DNA of 35,318 nt from Verrucomicrobiaceae bacterium. Lineage in GTDB: Bacteria > Verrucomicrobiota > Verrucomicrobiia > Verrucomicrobiales > Akkermansiaceae. Shown one piece after another: positions 11,235 to 22,361 of the stretch. The notes beneath the pieces were generated by a model, which was not told the origin of the DNA, made no database searches, and worked only from the letters and a program-made list of their open reading frames with translations. The stretch's first letter is position 1; every line of letters begins with the position of its first letter. Where the stretch lies: contig JAIYDP010000451.1 in the NCBI GenBank assembly GCA_027487435.1, positions 1 through 35,318 on the forward strand, in the 5' to 3' direction. A program made the translations under genes and the position numbers.

Positions 11235-12653
11235 TTAGTTTCCAAAGACGTTGACATAAAACGAGACGTAGCTGCATGCATGAGAGCTATGAAACATGAT
11301 TTCGTACGGATAGTACTCGCCGCCAGACTCATCTGCTGTCTGTTGCTGCGGCTGTCAGTAACCTAGCAAGAACGAGCCAACCATATAACGACTGCCGGGA
11401 ATGCTTGAGTACAACTGCTCAAGTACTTTGCGAAGCTTTTGATCTGCTCTTGTGGCAGGCTACAAAGTTGAAAACTGAATGCAGGCATATACCTTCATTA
11501 GGACGGCAAGGAATCTGGGGGGCAAGCCATAGCGGAGAATTGATTCAGCAAATACACGAATCGCCTTGAGGTGCATCCAAGCGATGAAGGCATCGCTGTA
11601 GCTTGTTTTGCACCAGCGAACGAGGCTCGTCTGCATCGTTGGACGACAGAAAACGTCATCAAACCCATTGCTTCTCCAAATCAGCCTCAAGCTTTGTCTT
11701 TTCCGCCTTCTCTGCCTCTCGGTCCTCGGGCTTGAAGGCAAATTCGCGGACATTGAACCTACCGTCAGAAAGACCTTTCAAAAACATACCTCTTCTCACG
11801 CGCCTGAGACTTGAATTCATCGGCAGTACGCTTGAAGACTACAACGCGATAGAGAGCGTATTCATTGTCCTCGCTCAATTGTCTGGGCTGTGAGGAGAAA
11901 GAATCACAAGCCGACTTGGCAGAGCGCGGAACCACGAATTTCGCCAGTGACTCATAGCTAGCCAGAAATTCTTTAACGGAGTATTTTGACACGACAACGA
12001 GGAGAGTCGTCAAGTTTTCCGACTCGACGAAATCGTCCTTTGTGACAAGATCTTGCAACGATCGCATCATGAGGTTCCCTCTGAACGAAGTCAAAACGAG
12101 ATCTTATGAGATAATGATACGTAGACTTCCTTGCAATGCCATTCAAAGTGCCTTTTGTGTTGTTATAGTCAGTCACTTTCGTCTTCATCTCTTCATCCAG
12201 TCGAGTCATTTGTTCAACAATCATGTCGACAAGTTCCTTGAGGGAGCTCTTGATTGGGTAGCGAGCCTCTTCCCACTGAAACTTCGTGAGGTACCTGTCC
12301 ACGGGCGCTACTTATTGAGAAATACGACAGAGGTGCGAACCCTGATTGATAGTGGGAGCTTCAGTTGCAATCTTGCTGTGATCTCTGTACTCGCGCTCGA
12401 TCTTGTGGACGACATTTTCACAGAAGATGTCGTACTTTTGAAGGTCATCTGATAACGCCATCAGCTGATCAAGAGTCCCAACACGAAGCTCTGGTATCTG
12501 CATCTTGTGGTTCACCGAAAGTTCCTGTCACTTAAGGGCAATTTGATGGAGACAATAAACTTGTTCACGTGTAGTCTTGTCTTCTAGAGTCTTCCATGCT
12601 TGATCCTTTCCATCAGCAGTGGGCACGGAAACAAGCCAATAGGTGTTGCTCAT
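11235..12653 (-). CDS. ATP6V1C: V-type proton ATPase subunit C (peripheral stalk)
   Basis: Soluble V1 subunit that links stator stalks and controls assembly of the proton pump on vacuoles and endosomes. Landmarks in order: start MSNTYWLVSVP; IPELRVGTLDQLMALSDDL; RYLTKFQWEEARYPIKSSL; YNNTKGTLNGIARK; GNLMMRSLQDLV; ENLTTLLVVVSKY; FVVPRSAK; LYRVVVFKRTADEFK; LVRWCKTSYSDAFIAWMHLK; AIRVFAESILRYGLPPRF; and the tail YYPYVSFYVN. All match the family order and spacing. Introns are 29-45 nt, with one between YYP and YVSF. The start is 52 bp from LSm6 on the other strand. Confidence 0.96.
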
Positions 12654-12705
12654 GGCGCGTTTCCTTTTATGGACAGGAAAATTGAGTAATTATTCGTCAA
12701 TTTGC
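12654..12705. promoter_or_regulatory. 52-bp bidirectional promoter, V-ATPase C / LSm6
   Basis: The two divergent start codons are 52 bp apart. The plus strand contains GAGTAATTATTCGTCAATTTGC before the LSm6 ATG in AT-rich sequence. No YTGTTA motif is present here, unlike several other divergent gaps in the window. Confidence 0.5.
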
Positions 12706-13110
12706 ATGGATGCGCCTGCTAGTTCATTGGTTCCCTCCTCCAGCGGACAGGCTGCTCCTCCTCTCGTGAAGAAGTCTCCCTCAGACTTTTTGAAGCAGGT
12801 AAAGTTTTAGTTTCTCGAATGTCTTACGTACAAGGTCCTTGGTAGGCCAGTCAGCGTTCGACTAACCAATGGAGTGGATTACAAAGGTGAAAGGCGTTTA
12901 TTATCCTTCTGACTTTTAGGCATTATTGTATGTCTGGACGGGTACATGCACATTGCCATGGAGCAAACAGAGGAGTACGTAGAAGGCAAATTGAAGAACA
13001 AATACGGGGACACGTTCATTCGTGGAAACAATGGCATGTCCCACAAAGAATATCTGACGCATCTAGTTCTGTACATAAGTGCCCCTAAGAGGAAACAGCA
13101 AACTCAATGA
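12706..13110 (+). CDS. LSM6: U6 snRNA-associated Sm-like protein LSm6
   Basis: Subunit of the LSm1-7 (mRNA decay) and LSm2-8 (U6 snRNP) rings. Exons 12706-12798, 12835-12886, 12920-13033 and 13067-13110 give 100 residues. About 20 extra N-terminal residues (MDAPASSLVPSSSG...) precede the Sm fold: SPSDFLKQVLGRPVSVRLTN, GVDYKGIIVCLDGYMHIA, MEQTEEYVEGKLKNKYGDTF, and the Sm2 motif FIRGNNVLYIS. The last intron, 13034-13066 (33 nt), starts GCATGT and ends CTAG; only this GC-AG join yields GNNVLYIS. The protein ends in a basic tail (APKRKQQTQ). The neighbour on the minus strand converges 76 bp away. Confidence 0.97.
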
Positions 13111-13186
13111 GAATTGCTTCACGTCAGTGGTTTTCAATCTCCCTGTTCCTTCCTCTTTTCCTGCCCCGTTGCATTTTGTATCATTC

Positions 13187-13598
13187 TTAAATCCTGCAAT
13201 TCTGTTTCAAACATGCTTGCAGGCGAGGTCTGTGACTTGCGCATACCCGCTGATTGTGAAACGATAAGTTCCGACACGCCGTGAAGATGAACTGGTCAGC
13301 AAACCGAGCTCTCACCATTGCTCTCTTGTTTTCATCCTCACACGCCAATGGCAACATCTCCTCACTCCTGATTGCATATCCACTTGAAATTAGCGACTCT
13401 GATACAAGCCATATAAACAAAGCAATAATGTCAAATCCGAAACGCCTGTCCAATACACACTTTAAATGCTCCCTCAAGCCCTTCACTCTCTCGCACACTT
13501 CGTTGCTGGAATAGACTTCCAACCTTCGGATAGCTGCTGACTTTTTCCTCACAAGGACATTGCACGAGGGTTCGTTATCACCTCGAGCTCGGTTCCAT
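13187..13598 (-). CDS. Unrecognised small protein (approximate structure)
   Basis: An open frame of about 120 codons lies on the minus strand between LSm6 and TsaD. A likely first exon (MEPSSR) joins through a 33-nt intron (near 13549-13581) to KKSAAIRRLEVYSSNEVCER, then VKGLREHLK. The downstream part has SLISSGYAIRSEEMLPLAC and ARFADQFIF and may contain one or two further introns (GTTTCGG...TATCAG and GTGAG...GACCAG are candidates). I do not recognise the family. It fills the only slot that preserves the alternating-strand pattern, which supports it weakly. The ATG at 13598 is 16 bp from the first possible TsaD ATG. Boundaries and splicing are uncertain. Confidence 0.4.
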
Positions 13599-13614
13599 CC
13601 TCAATCCTTCCACA

Positions 13615-14874
13615 ATGCGGCCTTCCGCTGCTGCAGCGAACGAAGTAACGAGCCTTCATGCGTCCTTTCTTGCTCTAAAGTACATTTTGGAGTGTCTGTT
13701 ACAGATGTTACGTCCTCTGAAACGTGTTGGGCAGAGATTTATGTTCACTGCGTTTGGAATCGAAAGTTCGTGTGATGATACCGCAATGGCTGTCGTATCT
13801 TCATCAATGAAGATATTAGCGCAATGCGCATCATCTTCGCCTCAAACCCATGCTCCCTTTGGGGGCGTTGTCCCAGTGTTGGCTGCGAGGGACCATGAAA
13901 AATCCTTACCTCTTTTGGCAGACCAACTCCTTGGCAGTGTTGATACTTCTGAGTTGGACGCAGTGGCAGTTACAAACAGCCCAGGGCTGGGGCCTTGTTT
14001 GCGGGCTGGGGTAACGTTTGCGCGTCAATTGAGCAGCCGGCTACGACTGCCCTTGTATTCAGTCAACCATTTAGAAGCACACGCATTGGTTCCGATGATT
14101 GAATTCAAAGATTTGAGACCCCCGTACTTGGTCCTTCTCGTGTCTGGCGGACACTGCATCCTCATGACCACCGACTCTGTCGCCTCCTTCAACATTCTTG
14201 GCTCGACGCTGGACGATGCTGTCGGTGAAGCGTTTGATAAAGTTGCCAGGCTCCTTGACCTCCCTCTTGAAGGTGGAGGTGGTCGCAGCTTGGAAGAGTT
14301 TGCCGCCCAAGGCAACGCTGCCGCTGTTGACCTCCCTCTGCCCCTTCGCCAGCATGCGGGTCTTGATTTCTCGTTCTCTGGCCTCAAGGCGGCCGTCGCG
14401 CGGTATGTTAAGAGGGTACACGTTCAGCCTCCTTGCTCATTCAGAAGCACGCGCCCCTGTCGCATTCGCATCGCGCAGACGTTGCCGCCTCTTTTCAGAA
14501 GACCTCTTTCGATCATTTAGCCCATCGATGCGCCCGGGCAGTCGATTGGTGCCGGCTCTATCGGCCAGAAATTCGTGATCTCGTCCACTAAACATCGTCT
14601 CGGTTGACTCCGCAGATTGTATGCGGAGGGGTGGCGTCAAATTCAAGTCTGCGAGCGCGGCTGCAGAGGGTAGTGGACATGGCGGGATTCAATTTGCGGT
14701 GCCCGTCACCTGCATTATGCGTTGACAACGGCAAGGCGCCCCCCCCCTCCGTTTGACACTCCAGGGGTGATGGCCGCATGGCACTGTGTGCTGCAGCAAC
14801 GCAACTCTTCCCTCGTCGAAAACGACGGCTTCCACTACGACCCCCAGGGCATGCCTCGAGGCTCCTCGCCTTGA
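13615..14874 (+). CDS. OSGEPL1: TsaD / Qri7-type tRNA t6A threonylcarbamoyltransferase
   Basis: Organellar-type enzyme that installs t6A37 on ANN-decoding tRNAs. The sequence is of the bacterial TsaD/Qri7 kind (FGIESSCDDTAMAVV), not the cytosolic Kae1 kind. It has the metal-binding histidines in VNHLEAHAL, LLVSGGHCIL, GSTLDDAVGEAFDKVA, DFSFSGLKAAV, VCGGVASNSSLRARL and CVDNGVMAAW. Introns are 14416-14444, 14583-14615 and 14731-14764. The last is a GC-AG intron (GCAAGG...CCAG) containing a C9 tract. The ATG at 13615 gives 387 residues. An internal ATG at 13705 gives 357 and starts MLRPLKRVGQRFMFTA, which looks like a mitochondrial presequence and may be the true start. Tail-to-tail with the ABC gene (42 bp). 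Confidence 0.95.
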
Positions 14875-14916
14875 GCATGTTGCGTATCCTTTGTGTACTG
14901 ACTTCATCAGTCACAA

Positions 14917-17900
14917 CTACTGCTTCTTGTCCCGATCCTTGAACTCAAGGATGAGATAAGCAATGAGCCGCACCGCGCAGCCCATGCCGTAGATGATCCC
15001 GAGGTTTCGCCCCACGCTGTTCATTTCGTAGCCAAACACAACGAGGCTCGTGTCGACGTGCTCGTACAAGTTGGTGTAGTGCTCAACTTCAGCGACATAA
15101 AATGCCTCGTTGGCCCATCGCAAATAGCTCACGTAAGTCGGAATGATCAGAACGCCGCCCAATAGGTTTCGAAACTGAGGCAGGGTTGGATTTGAGCCCG
15201 AGAACATCATGTTGAACAAGACGGAGAGCACGCCAGCGATCTGAGACTGCGACGCAGGAAACAAAACGGAGATGAGGTAGCCCCATCCGACAGCGGTCCA
15301 GTACACGCCGAGGAAGAGGGCGTAGATCTGGCCGAAGGGAGAGAACGGGGTGAGGATCTGGAAGTAGATGACGGTGAAAAGGAGGACGCTGACAAGAATG
15401 GCGGGGGAGTGGGCGATGTTCTTGCCAATAAAGTAGGACGCGGTGGAATATCCTGCGGCGCTCTCTCGCCAGAAGATAACCTTGCGTTATGGTTGCAGAG
15501 GTTGGGTTACCTTCTCATTGCCAAAAATCCTGAGCGACGCAGCAATGCCAGCAAGGGCGAGCGACAGCGATGAGATGGCGGCTTGACCCGGCAAAGGGTC
15601 GTTCGTCGGCCTGGCAGCTCAGAGACAGCTGAAAGGGCGGCACAGTAAGCAAGGGTTGATGCCCGTAGAGTTGTCAAGCTTGCAAATGGTGGGACAACCA
15701 TCCCTCGCAACCTTGAGGGTCAAAGTAAGGATGCACATGTTGACCTTGGGGGGCGGACCTGTGTAGAAAGAACCAAAGTTGATCAAGCCGAGGAAGACAG
15801 AGGCAAGAAGGAGGATGCCCTTACAGAGTCAGCTGGCGCTGAGAGGTTTGACAAAGTCAAAAAACAGAGCGCCCCAGCTGCGGGAGATCTGCACGAGGCT
15901 GCGCAGCATGACGACAAAGACTTGGCGTGGCAGAGAGGCGCTCTTGCGCTCCCACGGCTGCGTCGTGTCGTCGAAGAAGCCGCGAAGTAGCGCGACGGCG
16001 TCTCGCTTTGAACCTTCGGGTTCAAGCGGCACCGCGAGGGGGATGCCCTCGACGGGCCTCTTGCTGACCTTCGCAATGAGGCGACATCATTTCCAACACA
16101 CATCAGCTTGGAGCTTTTCGTTCCACAAGTCAAAAAGCTCAACCGGGTCGAAATTGGGACGCTCCGGCGGAGAGACAACATCACCCGCTATCAAGTCCAT
16201 GAAGAAGTCGGGGGGGTTGACGTGCTCAGGACATCGAAAACCCAAGTTCTCAAAATAACCCAGCGCCTCTTCACTCGGCCCCAGATAAACCGTCCGCCCA
16301 CCCTGCCGCATCATTCCCGAAGTAGAGGGGGGGGTACCTTGCCCAACAACAGCACATCGTGGAACATTTTGAAAATTTCGTACCGCGGCTGATGGATGAC
16401 GCACACTACCGTCAGGCCGAGATCGGCGATGTGGCGTAGCGCGCCACAGACGGCTTTGGATGAGGCGGAGTCGAGGCCGCTTGTCGGCTCGTCTAAAAAT
16501 AGGACAGTTGGATCGGCAACCATCTCGATGCCAATGTTGACGCGCTTGCGTTGGCCCCCACTCACGCCGCGCTCTTCTTCGTCGCCAATGGCGGTGTGAC
16601 GAACGTCCGTCAGCTGCAGCAGCTCCACAACGTCATTGACCATGCGGGCACGACCCTCTGCGGAGGTCGACCGCGGCAGCCGCATGTCCGCTGACAGCTG
16701 GAGATTCTCCTTGACCGTCAAGTTGCGGTGCATGACGTCTTCTTGCGGCACAAAACCGACGATCTGCTTGAACTGCGAGATCGACGACTCCTTGCCGTTG
16801 ATCAACACGCGGCCAGTTGTAATGCCGTGAGGCGCCTTGCCCGCCAACGTCGTCAAAAAGGTTGTCTTGCCCGCGCCGCTCGGCCCCATGACGGCCGTCA
16901 CGCGGCCGCTGCGGATCGTCCCTGTGACGCCCTGCAAGACCTACGAGCCGTGAGGATGGGAGCTGCACGCGCACACTTGTTTGCCGTTCGATTTGAGTTT
17001 GAGCCCCAAGTTGTCAACGGCGAAGTCGACGGTGAACTCTTTCTTTCGAAACGACGTTGGCGAGACGCTACATGAAGTCGCATTCGATGCCTTCGACACT
17101 TCGACGCTGGAGACCTCCTTTAAGATCATTTCGTTACCACGCCCCTTGCGCTTCTTGCGCTCGACGTCGCGTTCAATGCGACGACGGTCTCGAACCCGAA
17201 TAAAAACGTTCCACGCAACGATGGCAACGATAAACGAGAGCAAAATGGCTAGAGGAGCGCCGAAGTTGTTGGTGAGATATGCAGTGCCGCGGGGGCAGTA
17301 AGTCAAGGGGCCGCATCTAAGCGTTGAGCGTTGTCAAACAATTAACATACGGGCGAGGCTGCTGAGAGCCCTTAGGGCAGAAGAACCCCTCGGGGCAGAT
17401 ACTAGCTTGCGCTGGGCTAGGGCAAAAGTAGCTTGCGGGACAGAGGTCTGCGAACACACTGCCAGAGGGGCTAAAGAAAGGTCAGGAGGTAAGATAAAGG
17501 GGACCAATATTGGCCCTTTGAGCAACGCAGCGACACATTGGGCATGGTGCAGAAGGACCCTGCAGGGCAAAGGGTGATGAAAGAGGACCCAGCAGGGCTT
17601 GAGCGGTGAGAAGACTCAAAAGCAAGTTTGACCAATACGGCATCAGGATGCCTCCGCTGACGGCTGGAGCACTGATGGGGTTGCAGATTTCAGGTGTAAG
17701 CGCCGAAGGATTTTCCGTGAAGGTGTTGGCAGGCGACGAAAGGTTGCATGCAGTGCAAGTGCTGTTCGACGCAGCTATGGTTGAGTTGAAGCGGCCAAGG
17801 CCGCACCAATCGCCGAGGGTACATCTTCTGCGTCAGTGGACTCAATGCGGAGGAACCTGAAGATATCAGCCCTGCTGCCGCTCGTAACAAAGTTCCCCTG

Positions 17901-20874
17901 CGAGACGGGAAAACCTCAACGGTCAAGAACACGTTAAATGGAAAACCTGGGAAATACGGCACAAGACAAATTGTCCCGTCAGGACAGACATCGGGGCGAG
18001 AGAGCCCAGGTTCGATGAATGGGCGCAGGTGAAAGCACGTGGATCGGTAGTTGGCATCCTCAACGCACTTGTCAGGACTGGCCATGGTCTGTGTTGCTTA
18101 GCTCGAAAAGGCGCAACTGACGCGGCGGGGACAGACAAACCCTGGAGGGCACTGGGTGCGCACGCCCATGGTGCAGAAGAACCCCTCCTCGCACACAGAC
18201 GCTGCGCTGAATTTAGCAACTGCGATAACTAAAGCTACCTTCAAGTGCGCGGCTGGAGTAGAAGCCGTCGGCGAGAAACAAATCGAACGTCATCGTGTCG
18301 ATGGATGGGCAGTACATGCCCGCACTGCAAGAGGAGACAAACCTCAAGCGGTGAGAGGAGGCTCCTCGAAGGCGCGCTCACCAGACGAAGTCGTTGTGGT
18401 TGGGCCGCTGTGGGGGGAATTGATTGCAAGAGTCCTTGTAAGCTCTAGTGAACGTCAATGCAAAGAACAACAGCACAAGCGCACTGCAAGAATACGTTGT
18501 TCGGGTCAGTCGACAACTTCTCGCAAATTTGGAAGAATCTGAAAGCTCAGCTGTGCCGCGGAAACAGAAACCTATTTCTTGAATCAAGCTCCCAGCGTTC
18601 GCGCGACACGGCGGCGAACATGTGGAGGGAGTTCCGGGTAATAGCGAGGTCGCTGATGCGCCCAATGAGCTGTATGTTGGCGAGGTTCTGCAAGGACGAG
18701 GGCCGCAACGGCTCAATGTCAGCGCCGACGAGACAAGGCCGGCGCTGATACCCGACGACTGTGACAGCGTCTTGGCGGCGCTGAGTGTTCCTCATGAAGA
18801 TGACGTGATAGAGGAACGTCTCCATGAGGGAGTTCAGGGGGATGCTGGAGCTGTTGAGGGCAGGGAGTGCAACTTTTCCAAACGACAGCGCAGTGTCAAA
18901 AACAGGACATCCCGCCGCACCGGTGGGGTACACCGCGCTGATCATGGGGTCCCTCTCATTGCGACCAGACGGTACTCTAGTGTGTTCAGAGACAAGACTT
19001 GAAGTCAAATCAAACCGACGGAACCGAACTTGCATGGAGGTTTGCTGTGGGAAAGAGGGAGGAGGGGTGAGAAACTTCAACGGAGCAGTACGGATGAGGA
19101 CGCGTTGACGAGCCGCGAGATGAAGGACCGCGGGATACATTGATTTGACACAGGGTCAAACACGGATGGCGGCTGTGAGGGGCATTGCCTGCGCGTGAGA
19201 CTTCGCCTAGGCATGACTACTGCAGCAATGAGACGGGGGTCTGAACATCTTCGCCGATAAACGGTTGATATCGCGCATATTCCTCGTACGACACAATGTG
19301 CAGGAAGGTCCCCGACGTATTGCTCGTCAATACGGATAAGCTGATGCCCTGCGCGGGGTATGCAAAGTAGGAGCCACATAAATTTGGGGCAATTGGGCCT
19401 CCAGGGCGAGTGGATGCAAATTTGTGGAAGTAGTCGCCGAACACGACCGCAGACGCGATCAACGAACCAGCAGGTGGGGCATAAATGCTGGTGGAATATG
19501 ACGGGGAGACGAACAGAGTTGTGTTGACAAGGCGGTAGAGGTACAGCGCAATGGAGCGGTCGGAAACGAGGCTAATCAGCGTTCTGTTGGCACCGACTTC
19601 GTTGATAAGGGCGAACTGAGGGATGTTGAAATGATGCGTGACGAAGGAGACAGAGGTGAAGCTCATTTGAGTGCCCAAATTGATGGACCAGGTCGCCGAT
19701 GGAACAATGGTGGGGAGACTCAAGCGGAGACAATCGACACTGGTCAACGTGCAGGTGCCGTAGGTGATGGAGGCGAGCGGGACTGTGTAGAACTCCAGAG
19801 CAGCAACAAGAGTGCAAGTCTGCTGAGGTGATGGGCTGAAAGGCTGCCACAGGACGGTGACGATGAAAGCGTCGTTGCTCATGGTGACGGCGACATCCGC
19901 CACGCGAGACTGCGACGTGAGAAGGGCAGTAACTTGTCAAACGAGGCAAGGGGCGAAGAGATTCGAAGAGCGGCGGCCAACGCCAGTGAAGGACCAGCCG
20001 TTGAGGTAGAAGGTTGTGTCAAGAGAGAAGATTGCGATATCGGAAGCATTTGATGCAACGAGGATGGCCTTGCTGCCGCTGTAAAAGCTCTTGAGGACTA
20101 TTTAAGTAAGGAACTGAGCGTTTTCGGAAATACAAGATATGGGGCCGTCAAACACCTTCAGGACCATGATGTTCTTCTGTGAAAGCATGTCTGTGAGGTA
20201 GGTGTCGGGGTTGTTTGTGCCATTGAACGGCACAAAGTTGATTGCATTCGCTGGTCATATCAGACGCCTATTCAGAGGGCGCTTACAAACAATGCGGCCG
20301 TCAAAGGTCCCAAACACAACAAACGTGATGGGGTTACAAATGGGCTCCGAGCCAGTTGTACAGCCATCTTGTCCAGTCAACTTGTAGTACGTAGAATTCC
20401 TCCACCAAGGCGGAAACTGAAGCACGGTGCTTTGCAGCGTAGTGACAGTGAACACATCCAGGCATGGAGTGGACACATCGTCTCCTCCGCATTGGAAAGA
20501 GTTGGTGAAATTAGGTAACAAGCGAGAGGACATGTCGAGGCACTCCAAGCCAATACAATTCTCATTGGGGTACTTCGCATCGGACAGGCTGTGGACGATC
20601 TGCAGAGGATTCGTCGATGTACACCAGGAAAACATGTCACCTGGAGTTGCGGGTAAGTTCATCAACTGTGATGCATATAATTTTGTTCATCATGTGTTAA
20701 TGGCTCACCTAACCGAGAGACATCAAATATTCTGTCGTTGGACAAGCCACGAGAAAATAATTCAGAAGAATTAACAGCACTGGAAGTACGGCAAAATGTG
20801 CCTGAAGCGCACTGCCCATAAACGGACACGACAGCGTAAGCCACAAGGGCAAAAACTGTTCCACACTGCCTCAT
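14917..20874 (-). CDS. ABCG half-transporter with large Cys-rich ectodomain (ABCG24/28-like)
   Basis: Membrane ATP-driven transporter, substrate unknown. The N-terminus is a signal peptide (MRQCGTVFALVAYAVVSVYG) leading into a very long extracellular part rich in Cys and Asn-X-Ser/Thr. Next come repeated CPxGxFC-type motifs (CPAGSFC, CPEGFFCPKGS) and a membrane segment (LAILLSFIVAIVAWNVF). The ATPase has Walker A GPSGAGKTT, signature VSGGQRKRVNIGIE and Walker B VLFLDEPTSGLD. The C-terminal membrane domain includes VIFWRESAAGYSTASYF, AILVSVLLFTVIYF and TAVGWGYLISVLFP, ending KDRDKKQ before TAG. This order matches plant ABCG24/28. Introns are about 30-36 nt, with a 68-nt first intron (20641-20708). 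Splicing of the 17.9-20.6 kb ectodomain is not fully resolved, so a separate upstream gene is not excluded. Confidence 0.88.
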
Positions 20875-21076
20875 GACCTCAATCGGTCACTCTTTGGTGC
20901 TAACAAATAGTCTTTAGCTCGCCCAATTTCTTTTTCTCTTTTTTTCTTTTTTCATGAAAATTTGAATATATCAAGCACGCCTTGCATTCACACCCGATGG
21001 AGATTTTGAAAAGTTGTCATTATTCTTTTGTACGCTCTAAAATACTAAAGGGCAGTTCTGTTAGAGCTCGCTTCTG
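20875..21076. promoter_or_regulatory. Divergent promoter region, ABC transporter / GID8
   Basis: These 202 bp of AT-rich sequence lie between divergent start codons. TTGTTAG on the minus strand (20900-20906) is 25 nt upstream of the ABC ATG, and CTGTTAG on the plus strand (21058-21064) is 13 nt upstream of the GID8 ATG. A long T-rich tract runs from about 20930 to 20953. It is the second-largest gap between genes in the packed part of the window. Confidence 0.5.
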
Positions 21077-21946
21077 ATGCAAGTGAATGACTCACATTCT
21101 TGTTTAACTTAGACAGGACAGTCAAGCTGTGGCCTTGTCTGAGGAACTTTGGGAGTCAAAATGTGCTGATGTGGCTATGGACCAATTGTTTCCCGTTTGT
21201 TGGCTATGGTTGATGCAAGCAGCGATCCGAAGGCAATCATCTACAATTTCCTGGTGACAGAAGGTCTGGAGCACTCGGCAGAAGAGTTCAAAAGAGAATC
21301 TGGAATAGAAAGTTGTTGTTTTCATTTGTTGTGACATTGAAGATGCTGGGGAGCTCTACCGCATAAGAGAGCGAAGCAAAATTCGTCGAGATATCTTATC
21401 TGGTGGCGTCTCTGATGCCATTGAGTCTATCAATGATATGAATGCCGAGGTTGTTTACCCAACATATTTCTAACGCGTCCTCAGCTATTGGAGAAATATC
21501 CGCTGGTTTATCTACATCTCAAGCTCCAACAGTTTGCTGAAATAATCAAGCAAGGAAATCATCTGGGCGCTCTAGAATTTGCTCAAGAAGAATTTCCTCC
21601 GCTCTGTCAAGATCATGTATATTCGGGAGACGCCAATCTCATGTGGCAGCCGGAATTTCTCGAGGAAGTTGAAAAATACATGATGGTGTTGGCCTTCGAG
21701 CATCCCGAGAGGTCCACGCTGAGCCATCTGTTTGACAAGCTTGGTCGAATTGCCGTCGCAAGTGAGACGAATGGTGCGCTGATACAGTCACTTGGTGGCG
21801 AACGAGGTGAAGAATTGTTAGGTGCCCTTGCTTAAACTCAAGAGTGTCGGTTGCTTCGTCACGTGCAGTTGATGGAGTGGGCTCAAGAGCAGCTGAAACT
21901 GAAGGTCTCGTTCCCCATGCTGAATGCGAGCGGGGATCGAGTGTAA
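21077..21946 (+). CDS. GID8: GID8 / TWA1-like LisH-CTLH protein
   Basis: Scaffold subunit of the GID/CTLH E3 ubiquitin ligase. Start ATG 21077 encodes MQ before a 34-nt intron, then SQAVALSEELWESKCADVAM. A LisH motif follows (DPKAIIYNFLVTEGLEHSAE), then CTLH (RRDILSGGVSDAIESINDMN, AELLEKYPLVYLHLKLQQFA) and CRA (EIIKQGNHLGALEFAQEEF, VEKYMMVLAFEHPE, HLFDKLGRIAVASETNGALI). The end is LMEWAQEQLKLKVSFPML. The order and spacing match GID8. Introns are 32-36 nt, for example one opening GTATATTCGG after LCQDH. CTGTTAG lies 13 nt upstream of the start. Confidence 0.92.
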
Positions 21947-22038
21947 CGTATGAGTAGTCAAAGCAGATATTGTACAATGTTCAAGTGCATGGAGGACCTA
22001 CGTTTTATTCAAATAATTACACATTGTCGGCGAACAGA

Positions 22039-22302
22039 TTACTTCTTCTTGTTAAAATCCAAAACCATCTTTCGGAACTCGTCATAGCTCACCTGCCCAT
22101 CCCCGTCTTTGTCAACCATACGGATAAGCTCGTCGACCTGAGCTCGTCAACTTACATGAAAGCTTCTAACTTCATCGTCGGTCAGGCTCTCGCCCATCGC
22201 CCCGTATGTGTTGTGAATGTCAGATGCACCAATAAAGCCATTTCCATCTCGGTCGAAGGTTTGAAAAGCTTCGCGAATGTCGCTTTCGCTGAAAGTTGTC
22301 AT
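22039..22302 (-). CDS. Two-EF-hand calmodulin-lobe protein (76 aa)
   Basis: Exon 1 (22171-22302), a 33-nt intron (22138-22170) and exon 2 (22039-22137) give 76 residues, half a calmodulin. EF-hand 1: DIREAFQTFDRDGNGFIG with loop DRDGNGFIGASD, which has Asp rather than Glu at position 12. EF-hand 2: DELIRMVDKDGDGQVSYDEF, a canonical loop. The protein ends LDFNKKK before TAA. It resembles the C-lobe of calmodulin or centrin (REAF...DGNG...LTDDE). An N-terminal lobe cannot be upstream because importin-4 starts 60 bp away on the other strand. It is probably a calcium sensor that works as a small domain or a dimer. Confidence 0.85.
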
Positions 22303-22361
22303 CCAAAAACGTAAACTTAAAACAAACAAATCTTTTGAGGTATTGCGCTGTTAAAATCTGG
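22303..22361. promoter_or_regulatory. 59-bp bidirectional promoter, EF-hand protein / importin-4
   Basis: The start codons at 22302 (minus) and 22362 (plus) are separated by 59 bp. CGCTGTTA (22346-22353) lies 8 nt before the importin ATG; the same octamer CGCTGTTA also ends two bases before the NudC ATG. The minus side carries TTTGTTTGTTTTAAG. Confidence 0.55.

Noticed and set aside
20641..20708. C/D-box-like sequence (ATGATGA, TTGATGA) in the first ABC intron
   Set aside because: Two C-like boxes are present but no CUGA D box and no terminal stem; at 68 nt the intron is also too short to flank a typical C/D snoRNA.
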